The notes below the pieces were generated by a model that had not been told where the DNA came from, did not search any database, and saw nothing but the letters and a program-made list of their open reading frames with translations. From an uncultured Succinatimonas sp. (lineage in GTDB: Bacteria > Pseudomonadota > Gammaproteobacteria > Enterobacterales > Succinivibrionaceae), in NCBI GenBank assembly GCA_900548485.1, contig URKL01000150.1, positions 1 through 5,288 on the forward strand: a stretch of DNA of 5,288 nucleotides. The letters run 5' to 3'. Below, piece by piece: positions 1 to 5,288 of this stretch. The number at the start of each line of letters is the position of its first letter. The first letter of the stretch is position 1. Position numbers and translations under genes: made by a program.

Positions 1-161
1 TACTCAAGGGATAGCGTTGAGCACAATTCAGAGAGGCTCATAGTCAGAATACGCCGAGATTGAGCTAGATGGCGCAAAGCGTCATATTTTTTTTGTTGAC
101 TCTTGGATAGATCTGAAAGTCTATTTTGATAATAAGTTGCGTTTTTTACTACTTTTGACAT
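1..161 (-). CDS. Unrecognised protein, N-terminal 53 residues, cut by the left window edge
   Basis: An open frame starts with ATG at 161 and runs leftward to base 1 without a stop, giving 53 residues that begin MSKVVKNATYYQNRLSDLSK. A clear Shine-Dalgarno GGAG lies at 173-170 on the minus strand, 8 bases before the ATG, which is the main reason to call it a real gene start. The visible part is hydrophilic and rich in Ser, Lys, Gln and Leu. It has no signal peptide or membrane segment. The stretch at about residues 38-53 (ILTMSLSELCSTLSLE) has the spacing of a helix-turn-helix recognition region, so a DNA-binding protein or a transposase is possible, but I do not recognise the family. It is divergent from the purine permease. 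The frame is seen directly and the reality of the gene is inferred from the ribosome binding site. Confidence 0.55.
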   Translation of the reverse strand, partial: MSKVVKNATYYQNRLSDLSKSQQKKYDALRHLAQSRRILTMSLSELCSTLSLE

Positions 162-358
162 ATCTAAAACTCCGATCTATTTGATTTTATTCTTTTTTAT
201 AATGTTTTCAATAAATTACCTATATAAGTTTGAATCTAGCCACAAAAAAGAGCAGATAATTTTCAAATCGCCAATAAAACAATGTCGAATTTTTTGGAAA
301 TTTTATATTTTTTTCAGTAAAAGCTTTGTAAAAAACTCCCAAATAAGCCACCAAGCTA

Positions 359-386
359 TTGAAAAAATAGACTTTGCACCTATAAT
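359..386 (+). promoter_or_regulatory. Sigma70-type promoter of the purine permease
   Basis: TTGAAA at 359-364 and a perfect TATAAT at 381-386 are separated by 16 bases. Transcription would start near 393, giving a leader of about 35 bases before the ATG at 428. This also argues against the upstream in-frame TTG at 386, which overlaps the -10 box. The motifs are seen directly; promoter activity is inferred. Confidence 0.65.
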
Positions 387-417
387 TGCATCAAACTTTT
401 TCTTTAACAGTAAAATC

Positions 418-422
418 TGAGG
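418..422 (+). promoter_or_regulatory. Ribosome binding site that fixes the permease start
   Basis: TGAGG at 418-422 lies 5 bases before the ATG at 428. The frame is open further upstream to a TTG at 386, but that codon has no Shine-Dalgarno and sits inside the -10 element, so ATG 428 is chosen. Confidence 0.7.
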
Positions 423-427
423 TTTAT

Positions 428-1765
428 ATGTCAGAAAATTTAGATCAGGCCCCGAAGGGATGGCTTGACCGTGTGTTTGGTCTTACACGTAAAAAGACCT
501 CTGTACGCACAGAAATAATTGCCGGCTTAACTACTTTCGTGGCTATGGCTTATATTATTTTTGTTAATCCTTCCATTTTAAAAGAAGCTGGCATCCCTCA
601 TGAAGCTGCTGTCGCTGCAACTATTTGGTCTGCAGCTTTATGTACTTTAGCAATGGGTTTCTTTGCTAATATTCCTGTAGCTGTAGCTCCTGGTATGGGC
701 TTGAATGCATTTTTTACCTTCTATGTTTGCAATACCTTAGGTCTTCCTTGGCAAACCGCTTTAGGTGCTGTATTCATCTCCGGTATCGTCTTCTTATTAT
801 TAACCATCACCAAGCTCCGTCAACTTATTATTGATTCAGTTCCTATGAGCTTGAAATCAGCTGTGGTTGTTGGTATTGGTATGTTTATTGCCTTCGTAGG
901 TTTACAGACTTCAGGCCTCATTGTAGGTTCCCCTGCCACTAAGGTAACCTTAGGAAGCATGGTTGACCCTAAGGTCTTACTTACTGTTTTAGGCATTATC
1001 ATTATCGGTATTCTTTTAGCCTTAGAGGTTAAAGGTGCAATGCTTATAGGCATCGTTGCAGTTGCTGTTATCGGTATGATTTTAGGCGTCTCCCCAGCAC
1101 CAACTCAGGTATCTGATGTAATAAGTTTCGATTTACCGCACTTTGGTGAGACCTTCATGGCTATGGATTTAGTCGGTGCTTTCCATTACGGTTTAGTTTC
1201 TATCATCTTTACTTTCACAGTAGTTGAGCTCTTCGATAATATCGGTACATTAATTGGTGTTGGTAAAGCTGCTGGTTTAATGGATAAGAATGGTCATATT
1301 GAAAATATTGATAAGGCCTTATTAACTGACTCTTGCGGTACTATGATCTCTGCTGTAATGGGTACTTGTACTGTTACTTCTTATGTTGAGTCTACAGCAG
1401 GTGCTAATGCTGGTGGTAGAACAGGTCTTACTGCTGTAACTGTTGGTATTTGTTTCTTATTATCCTTCTTCTTTGCTCCTTTAGCTGGCTTAATCCCAGG
1501 CTATGCTACAGCTCCTGCTCTTATCATTGTAGGTGCGATGATGATGAAGAATATCTTAGGAGTTAATTTCGAGGATTTCACCGATTCTATCCCGGCTTTC
1601 TTAACTGTAATCATGATGCCTTTGACCTACTCAATCGCTAATGGTTTCGGTTTTGGTTTTGCCAGCTACTGCTTACTCAAGGTTTTCACCGGCCGTGCTC
1701 GTGAAATTACCCCTGTAATGTGGATTGTTATTGTAGTATTTATGATTTCCTTTGTTATAAGATAA
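428..1765 (+). CDS. NCS2/AzgA-family purine base permease (adenine, guanine or hypoxanthine uptake)
   Basis: This is an inner-membrane proton-coupled importer of purine nucleobases for salvage. It has 445 residues, the usual length for AzgA-type members such as E. coli AdeP, AdeQ, GhxP and GhxQ. The N-terminus has the family pattern TSVRTEIIAGLTTFVAMAYI (residues 24-43), followed by the TM3 region ANIPVAVAPGMGLNAFF (80-96). The substrate-site regions are present: FDNIGTLIGV in TM8 (269-278) and GTCTVTSYVESTAG followed by GGRTGLTAV in TM10 (about 312-337), including the conserved acidic Asp270 and Glu321. The C-terminal part contains FEDFTDSIPAFLTVIMMPLT (381-400), typical of the family. Hydrophobic segments throughout fit the 14-helix NCS2 fold. 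The gene is intact, has its own promoter and a terminator, and appears monocistronic. The family is secure; the preferred base cannot be told from sequence alone. Confidence 0.95.
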   Translation: MSENLDQAPKGWLDRVFGLTRKKTSVRTEIIAGLTTFVAMAYIIFVNPSILKEAGIPHEAAVAATIWSAALCTLAMGFFANIPVAVAPGMGLNAFFTFYVCNTLGLPWQTALGAVFISGIVFLLLTITKLRQLIIDSVPMSLKSAVVVGIGMFIAFVGLQTSGLIVGSPATKVTLGSMVDPKVLLTVLGIIIIGILLALEVKGAMLIGIVAVAVIGMILGVSPAPTQVSDVISFDLPHFGETFMAMDLVGAFHYGLVSIIFTFTVVELFDNIGTLIGVGKAAGLMDKNGHIENIDKALLTDSCGTMISAVMGTCTVTSYVESTAGANAGGRTGLTAVTVGICFLLSFFFAPLAGLIPGYATAPALIIVGAMMMKNILGVNFEDFTDSIPAFLTVIMMPLTYSIANGFGFGFASYCLLKVFTGRAREITPVMWIVIVVFMISFVIR

Positions 1766-1804
1766 ATAAAACAAAGATTTTTAGATCTTTTCGAGGATCT
1801 TTTG

Positions 1805-1848
1805 AAGCTCTGAAAAGAATATAACAATATTCATGTTCAGAGCTTTTT
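1805..1848 (+). terminator. Rho-independent terminator after the purine permease
   Basis: AAGCTCTGAA (1805-1814) pairs perfectly with TTCAGAGCTT (1836-1845). A nested stem, GAATAT (1817-1822) with ATATTC (1827-1832), sits on a 4-base loop. A T run (1844-1848) and then GTTTT follow on the plus strand. A smaller hairpin between the stop codon and this one (AAAGAT 1773-1778 with ATCTTT 1785-1790, or AGATC 1783-1787 with GATCT 1796-1800) may help. The minus-strand side lacks a good T run, so it should act mainly on the permease transcript. Confidence 0.75.
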
Positions 1849-2106
1849 GTTTTGATTCCTAGCAAACTTAGTTATCTCATCAACATTAAATTGCATAGCA
1901 AATCTAATCCATTCATCTCAAAGAATTTATCGTCCCTTACAGTTTTCTTTATATACTCATGGACAACTATGGCTTTTACAATGGGGGCATACAGGAGTAA
2001 GTTCTAAGTAAAGAATGATTTCATTACTAGAATCATCAATAGAGAAATCAGAAATATTAAAGTCAGGAAATATTTTTTTAAATAATAAATCAGTTACAAT
2101 ATTCAT
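1837..2106 (-). pseudogene. Remnant of an ISL3-like transposase, frameshifted and internally deleted
   Basis: Reading leftward from ATG at 2106, a 49-residue frame ends at TGA 1959-1957 and includes CPHCKSHSC (residues 40-48), a zinc-ribbon-like Cys-x2-Cys. The apparent continuation is in another frame from about 1964: VHEYIKKTVRDDKFFEMNG, which resembles the segment after the CxxC in the ISL3 zinc-finger region (pattern VHxY..K.VRD). That frame stops after about 31 codons. A third frame, 1917-1837, reads EWIRFAMQFNVDEITKF and may be the original C-terminus joined by an internal deletion. ISL3 transposases are typically about 400-500 residues, so most of the catalytic core is absent. Its 3' end overlaps the permease terminator. 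The family call rests on the short zinc-ribbon segment and is moderate; the broken frames are seen directly. Confidence 0.55.
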
Positions 2107-2164
2107 AAGGTCGTTTTTTTTAGATTGATTTTTTGTCTATTACAATCATAAAGGAAACGACCTT
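2107..2164. repeat. 10-bp inverted repeat with nested stem beside the transposase remnant
   Basis: AAGGTCGTTT (2107-2116) and AAACGACCTT (2155-2164) are a perfect inverted pair 38 bases apart. Inside them GATTG (2123-2127) pairs with CAATC (2143-2147), so the segment can fold as a long interrupted hairpin. One arm touches the ATG of the transposase remnant on the minus strand. On the plus strand the right arm runs into TTTTTT (2163-2168), so it could also terminate rightward transcription. It may be a regulatory hairpin of the insertion sequence, blocking read-in translation of the transposase. The function is inferred. Confidence 0.6.
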
Positions 2165-2305
2165 TTTTGTATCCTGACTTGTATAAAATTCACAATGAAA
2201 TTTAATTAGCCACGGAATTACGGAACCCCCAAAAATTTTGAATTTTACCAACTAATTAAGTCTATTTATGGCATATTTTTCTACAAAACCTGAGGGATAT
2301 AAGTG
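2165..2305. other. Intergenic spacer downstream of the GH127 gene, no gene seen
   Basis: This is AT-rich sequence with no credible open frame on either strand. The only distinctive element is a GC-rich patch at 2209-2230 containing the direct repeat ACGGAA-TT-ACGGAA (2212-2225) followed by five C. It might be the outer end of the eroded insertion sequence. I see no convincing hairpin terminator for the leftward GH127 transcript here. Confidence 0.4.
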
Positions 2306-4279
2306 TTAAATATTAAACCAAACAGTCATTTCACCTTCATCACGGTTACACCAAGCATAATAGGGAATAAGTCTGATTTTTTTATCCTGGATTTCAAGTT
2401 TTGATGCTTTTTGATAAAGACCATTGGCGAATTTATCTGAAGCTAAAATTTGTTTACCATAGTTATCGATTACATTTACTCCATCTAAAAGCTCAGTTTC
2501 AAAATGACATTGGTTATGCTCTCCCAATTTTAAAAGCTGAAGATTATTGCCATTATCAACTTCCTCAGCACAGTAAACTAAAGGACCATAGGTAAGGCAT
2601 ACTTTATTGATATCATATTTGATAAGAGGATTTGCCATTACAAGCTGTGGCTTCAATTCAAGATTTAATACAACCACATCATTAGCTTTAAAGCCCTCAG
2701 CTAAAATCACATAACCATCTGCAACACTAAGATTAAGCCTATTACCGTTTAGAGTTACGTTAAAGACATCTGCATATTCAGGAATTCTAAGGCCAAATTT
2801 TAAATCAGTGTCGCTATTAAATGTAAATTTAATCTCACCTGATAGAGGATAATTACCTTCTTGTTTTATAGAGAATTTTTTACCTAGATACTCTCCTTCA
2901 CAATCATTGGCCATATACATATTGCAATATAAGGTATCATTGTTTAAGAAATAGGCATAATCGCCAATAGACATAACTAAACGAGCAATATTAGGCGGAC
3001 AACAAGCGCATGCAAACCAACTTGGACGGCGAGTTTTAACATGTGAAATTCCTGGATTTAAATTTGAGTACTCAGGTTTAACTTCTAAAGGATTTACATA
3101 GAAATATCCTTTTCCGTTTAGGTTCATACCACCTAATACAGTGTTATAAACAGCTCGTTCGGCTACATCACCATATTGACCTAAAGGTTTATTTTTGGAC
3201 ATTTCGTGCATAAAGAAGGTTAAACCTACTGATGCGCAAGATTCACAATACATTGAGTCATTAGGGAGATCATAATCTGCTGTAAATTTCTCACCATGTA
3301 CTGATGAACCGATACCTCCTGTTACATACATTCGCTTACCAATAATGCTTTCATAATATTTCTGAGCACAGGCTAAAAGCTTAGGGTCGTTCTTTTCATA
3401 TGCCAAGCGGGCAATTGCTGAACACAGGTATACAACACGTACAGCATGACCATTTGCATCTTCTTGCTCATAAATAGTTTTATCTGCTTGGAAATACGCT
3501 GCATTAAAGTCTTTATGAAGAATTGGCAATCCTGGTACTAGTGACTCTCGACCTTTTTTAACATCGTCTTTCATTTCTTTAATGAAAAATTCAGGATCTT
3601 TACCTCTAATCTCCAGCAAATAAGTAGCTAAATCTAAGTATTTTTCATTTTTAGTTACGGTATATAAACGTAACAAAGCAAGCTCAATTTCTTCATGGCC
3701 ATCAGCACCATGAATTTTTCCTTCTTCAAGACCAAAATTAGCATCAATATTATCAGCTAAACGACAAGCAATATCTAAGACCTTAGTTTTATTAGTTACT
3801 GTGTAATAAGCGACTGCAGCTTCGATAAAGTGTCCTGCACAATAAAGCTCATGACTTAAATAAAGACTTTGATATTTGCGATCAGGCTCATTTACTGTGA
3901 AATAGGTATTAAGATAACCATCATCTTGTTGAGCCTTGCCTATCAAATCAATAAGACTATCGGCTTTTTCCTCAAGATCGGGATCTTCAAAATCAGCTAA
4001 AGTATAAGCGGCTGCTTCTAACCACTTATAGGCGTCGGAATCTTGAAATACCATACCGCGACGCTCACCTTTAATTAAACCAGCAGCAACTTTAAAGTTA
4101 TTTACAACATAGCTTTTTTCACTATCGAACTTATTCATATCGCCACCTGTTTGAGCAATTTCGATAGTTCTTAAGTCATTGATAATCTCCCACTGATAAG
4201 GGATCATCTCTTCCTTAATTCGGCGCTGACGATTAAGCCAAAAATTAGAGGTTACTTTTACTTTTATTGCGTTTTTCAT
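2306..4279 (-). CDS. GH127 beta-L-arabinofuranosidase (cytoplasmic)
   Basis: This enzyme removes terminal beta-linked L-arabinofuranose and releases L-arabinose. It has 657 residues, against 658 for the characterised Bifidobacterium longum HypBA1. The GH127 active-site set is complete and offset by only 8-9 residues from HypBA1: Glu330 in HGEKF (acid/base, HypBA1 E322), Glu346 and Cys348 in CESC (zinc ligands, E338 and C340), and Cys426-Cys427 in ACCPPN (C417 nucleophile and C418). His278 in GHAVR is also a family position. The N-terminus (KVTSNFWLNRQ) and C-terminus (PYYAWCNRDEGEMTVW) are typical. The first ~420 residues should form the alpha/alpha barrel, followed by beta-sandwich domains. 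ATG 4279 is chosen because an AAGGA lies at 4291-4287 and the homology begins there; the longer frame to 4384 would overlap the upstream gene. There is no signal peptide. The GPH transporter just upstream presumably imports the substrate. Some relatives differ in specificity, so the exact glycan is open. Confidence 0.95.
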   Translation of the reverse strand: MKNAIKVKVTSNFWLNRQRRIKEEMIPYQWEIINDLRTIEIAQTGGDMNKFDSEKSYVVNNFKVAAGLIKGERRGMVFQDSDAYKWLEAAAYTLADFEDPDLEEKADSLIDLIGKAQQDDGYLNTYFTVNEPDRKYQSLYLSHELYCAGHFIEAAVAYYTVTNKTKVLDIACRLADNIDANFGLEEGKIHGADGHEEIELALLRLYTVTKNEKYLDLATYLLEIRGKDPEFFIKEMKDDVKKGRESLVPGLPILHKDFNAAYFQADKTIYEQEDANGHAVRVVYLCSAIARLAYEKNDPKLLACAQKYYESIIGKRMYVTGGIGSSVHGEKFTADYDLPNDSMYCESCASVGLTFFMHEMSKNKPLGQYGDVAERAVYNTVLGGMNLNGKGYFYVNPLEVKPEYSNLNPGISHVKTRRPSWFACACCPPNIARLVMSIGDYAYFLNNDTLYCNMYMANDCEGEYLGKKFSIKQEGNYPLSGEIKFTFNSDTDLKFGLRIPEYADVFNVTLNGNRLNLSVADGYVILAEGFKANDVVVLNLELKPQLVMANPLIKYDINKVCLTYGPLVYCAEEVDNGNNLQLLKLGEHNQCHFETELLDGVNVIDNYGKQILASDKFANGLYQKASKLEIQDKKIRLIPYYAWCNRDEGEMTVWFNI

Positions 4280-4286
4280 TTTTTCA

Positions 4287-4291
4287 TCCTT
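4287..4291 (-). promoter_or_regulatory. Ribosome binding site of the GH127 gene
   Basis: AAGGA on the minus strand (4291-4287) is 7 bases before the ATG at 4279 and lies inside the 16-base gap after the transporter stop codon (4298-4296). This supports the short start and co-transcription with the transporter. Confidence 0.75.
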
Positions 4292-4295
4292 ATTT

Positions 4296-5132
4296 TTAGG
4301 CTTGACGAGCTTTGAGATCAGAGATAATTTGGCTTTCGATAAGTTCATATTTACGATAGAAAAGCATTGGAATTGCTGCCACAAAAAAGACTATCATCGG
4401 GCACCAAATAAAGGCCATTTCAATACCAAATAATGATTGGGCAGTTTGCTCAGTATTAGCAATATAACCATAGCTAGTCATGATGAGTGCTGGGATAAAA
4501 GCTCCTAAACCAGAACCACCTTTAATGCATAAAGCCGAACCAATGGCAGTTAAGAAGCCTGGTGCTCTGACATTATTTTTCCAGTCACCATAATCAACAG
4601 TATCAGCGAGCATACCAAAGGGCATAGCACAGGATAGACCTTGACCAAATGAACCGATGGCCCAGAAGAGCATAATGAGGGTAATATTACCGTTACTAAA
4701 GTCTATTCCTAAATAGCTTAAAATAATGAGTAAAAGACCTAAACACATAGCGCCAAATTTACGAGTATATTTGACAATAAAGGTCATAGATAAAAAGCTT
4801 AATAAGCAAGCAATGGTTAAAATGCCATTTAAATATGCAGTAAGACTATCATCGCCTAAATTATATTTGCAGAAATAGATAACTGTACCCTGACGCATAG
4901 AGAAACCAACCCAAGCTAAGAAATTAGCACTTACTAATAAAATCCATGGCCAATTATTTTTTATAGCACGGATAGAATCTTTAACAGGGATAGATTCATT
5001 CTTGCTGACGTTTTGTTCACGTAAATGACGGAAAGCAAAGATCATTAAGATGATGACGATAACTGCAAACATACCAACGGTGATAGAGAAGCCACGCTGT
5101 TCACTACCTTGTCCGAAGAATTTAACTAAAGG
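4296..5132 (-). CDS. GPH-family sugar:cation symporter, C-terminal 278 residues, 5' part missing
   Basis: This is an inner-membrane symporter of the glycoside-pentoside-hexuronide family (MFS_2, relatives MelB, YicJ, XynB). The frame is open past the internal Met at 5072. The 20 residues upstream of it (PLVKFFGQGSEQRGFSITVG) match the family's mid-protein segment, so this Met is not the start. About six of twelve helices remain. The GPH signature ADTVDYGDW followed by VRAPGF is seen around 4607-4560. Members are usually 450-480 residues, so roughly 180-200 N-terminal residues are lacking. Family similarity ends at the Pro codon 5132-5130; beyond it the sequence becomes GC-rich and the frame hits TAG at 5156-5154. 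The stop is 16 bases before the GH127 ATG, which suggests an operon in which this protein imports arabinofuranosyl oligosaccharides. The substrate is inferred from that pairing. The gene is probably whole in the organism and cut here by a chimeric join. Confidence 0.88.
   Translation of the reverse strand, partial: PLVKFFGQGSEQRGFSITVGMFAVIVIILMIFAFRHLREQNVSKNESIPVKDSIRAIKNNWPWILLVSANFLAWVGFSMRQGTVIYFCKYNLGDDSLTAYLNGILTIACLLSFLSMTFIVKYTRKFGAMCLGLLLIILSYLGIDFSNGNITLIMLFWAIGSFGQGLSCAMPFGMLADTVDYGDWKNNVRAPGFLTAIGSALCIKGGSGLGAFIPALIMTSYGYIANTEQTAQSLFGIEMAFIWCPMIVFFVAAIPMLFYRKYELIESQIISDLKARQA
5131..5132. other. Abrupt junction between two unrelated genes
   Basis: To the left, GPH transporter coding sequence on the minus strand (about 39% GC over 5041-5130) is recognisable up to 5132. 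To the right, purN-like coding sequence on the plus strand (about 60% GC over the next 140 bases) is recognisable from 5132. Both genes are interrupted internally, there are no transposon ends or repeats at the join, and one or two G bases could be shared. A chimeric assembly or ligation is the simplest explanation. Confidence 0.7.
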
Positions 5133-5284
5133 GCAGCGGTACGAATTTCGAAGCTATCGTCACGGCCTGCGAGCAGGGCGTGCTCAATGCCGAGGTCGTG
5201 CTGATGGTCTGTGACAAACCCGGCGCGAAGGTGGTCGAAAGCGTTCACTTGGGCATCCGGATGGAAGTCTCCGTTTTATTGTGA
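5132..5284 (+). pseudogene. purN: Fragment of phosphoribosylglycinamide formyltransferase (PurN-like), start missing
   Basis: The frame from 5132 reads 50 codons to TGA 5282-5284. It begins GSGTNFEAIVTACEQG, matching the phosphate-binding loop near the N-terminus of PurN (E. coli GNGSNLQAIIDAC), and continues AEVVLMVCDKPGAKVVE, the next strand and turn. The native start, about 8-10 residues earlier, is absent because of the junction. From about residue 37 (SVHLGIRMEV) the match weakens and then stops, whereas an intact PurN is about 190-210 residues. Either the gene is frameshifted or the end of the sequence contains errors. PurN transfers a formyl group from 10-formyltetrahydrofolate to GAR in purine synthesis; this piece cannot be functional. 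Its GC content sets it apart from the rest of the window. Confidence 0.7.
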
Positions 5285-5288
5285 TAAC

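Larger units (their letters stand above)
162..427. promoter_or_regulatory. AT-rich divergent intergenic region
   Basis: This spacer separates the leftward gene starting at 161 from the rightward permease starting at 428. It is very AT-rich with many T and A runs. The open frame that covers part of it (181-420, plus) encodes a low-complexity Phe/Ile/Lys/Ser peptide with no ribosome binding site, and is taken as chance. I see no purine riboswitch fold and no PurR-type palindrome. For the leftward gene only weak promoter candidates are visible, for example TATAAA on the minus strand at 201-196. Confidence 0.5.

Noticed and set aside
181..420. 79-residue open frame on the plus strand
   Set aside because: It is AT-rich spacer with a low-complexity peptide and no ribosome binding site, and it contains the permease promoter.
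386..427. Upstream TTG start extending the permease by 14 residues
   Set aside because: The TTG overlaps the -10 box and has no Shine-Dalgarno, and family proteins begin near the ATG at 428.
162..427. Purine riboswitch or PurR operator upstream of the purine permease
   Set aside because: I found neither the conserved purine-aptamer loops nor the PurR palindrome; the leader from the predicted start site is only about 35 bases.
820..1053. 77-residue minus-strand open frame inside the permease
   Set aside because: It lies antisense within a well-supported gene and has no start signal or recognisable product.
2401..2595. 64-residue plus-strand open frame inside GH127
   Set aside because: It is a shadow of the GH127 coding frame with no independent support.
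4280..4384. 35-residue N-terminal extension of GH127
   Set aside because: It would overlap the transporter coding end. GH127 similarity and the AAGGA ribosome binding site both support ATG 4279.
5070..5072. Met at 5072 as the true start of the transporter
   Set aside because: GPH-family sequence continues for 20 codons upstream, and half of the expected membrane helices would be missing.

Overview
This looks like a contig fragment from an AT-rich (roughly 35-40% GC) Gram-negative gut or rumen bacterium. The codon use and the AzgA-type purine permease would fit a host-associated gammaproteobacterium such as a member of the Succinivibrionaceae, but that assignment is a guess and no marker gene settles it. 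The last ~155 bases are different: about 60% GC, and they appear to come from another genome.

Layout. Bases 1-161 (minus) hold the first 53 codons of an unrecognised gene that runs off the left edge. An AT-rich divergent spacer follows, with a good sigma70-type promoter reading right. Bases 428-1765 (plus) encode a complete NCS2/AzgA-family purine base permease, closed by a hairpin terminator. Bases 1766-2305 contain no intact gene. They hold a frameshifted, deleted remnant of an ISL3-like transposase (minus), a 10-bp inverted repeat placed directly at its start codon, and a short GC-rich patch. Bases 2306-4279 (minus) encode a complete GH127 beta-L-arabinofuranosidase with all catalytic and zinc-binding residues in place. 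Sixteen bases upstream of it in the transcript lies the C-terminal half of a GPH-family sugar:cation symporter (4296-5132, minus). Near 5131/5132 the transporter stops in mid-gene, and the N-terminal part of a purN-like glycinamide ribonucleotide formyltransferase begins on the other strand, also without its start.

Function. The transporter and GH127 form a two-gene (or longer) operon read leftward. The enzyme has no signal peptide, so the likely scheme is uptake of short L-arabinofuranose-containing oligosaccharides by the symporter followed by release of L-arabinose in the cytoplasm. The purine permease is a separate single-gene unit for salvage of adenine, guanine or hypoxanthine. I saw no CRISPR array, tRNA, rRNA or riboswitch, and no evidence for a previously undescribed system. 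The most notable anomaly is the transporter/purN junction, best explained as an assembly or library chimera.
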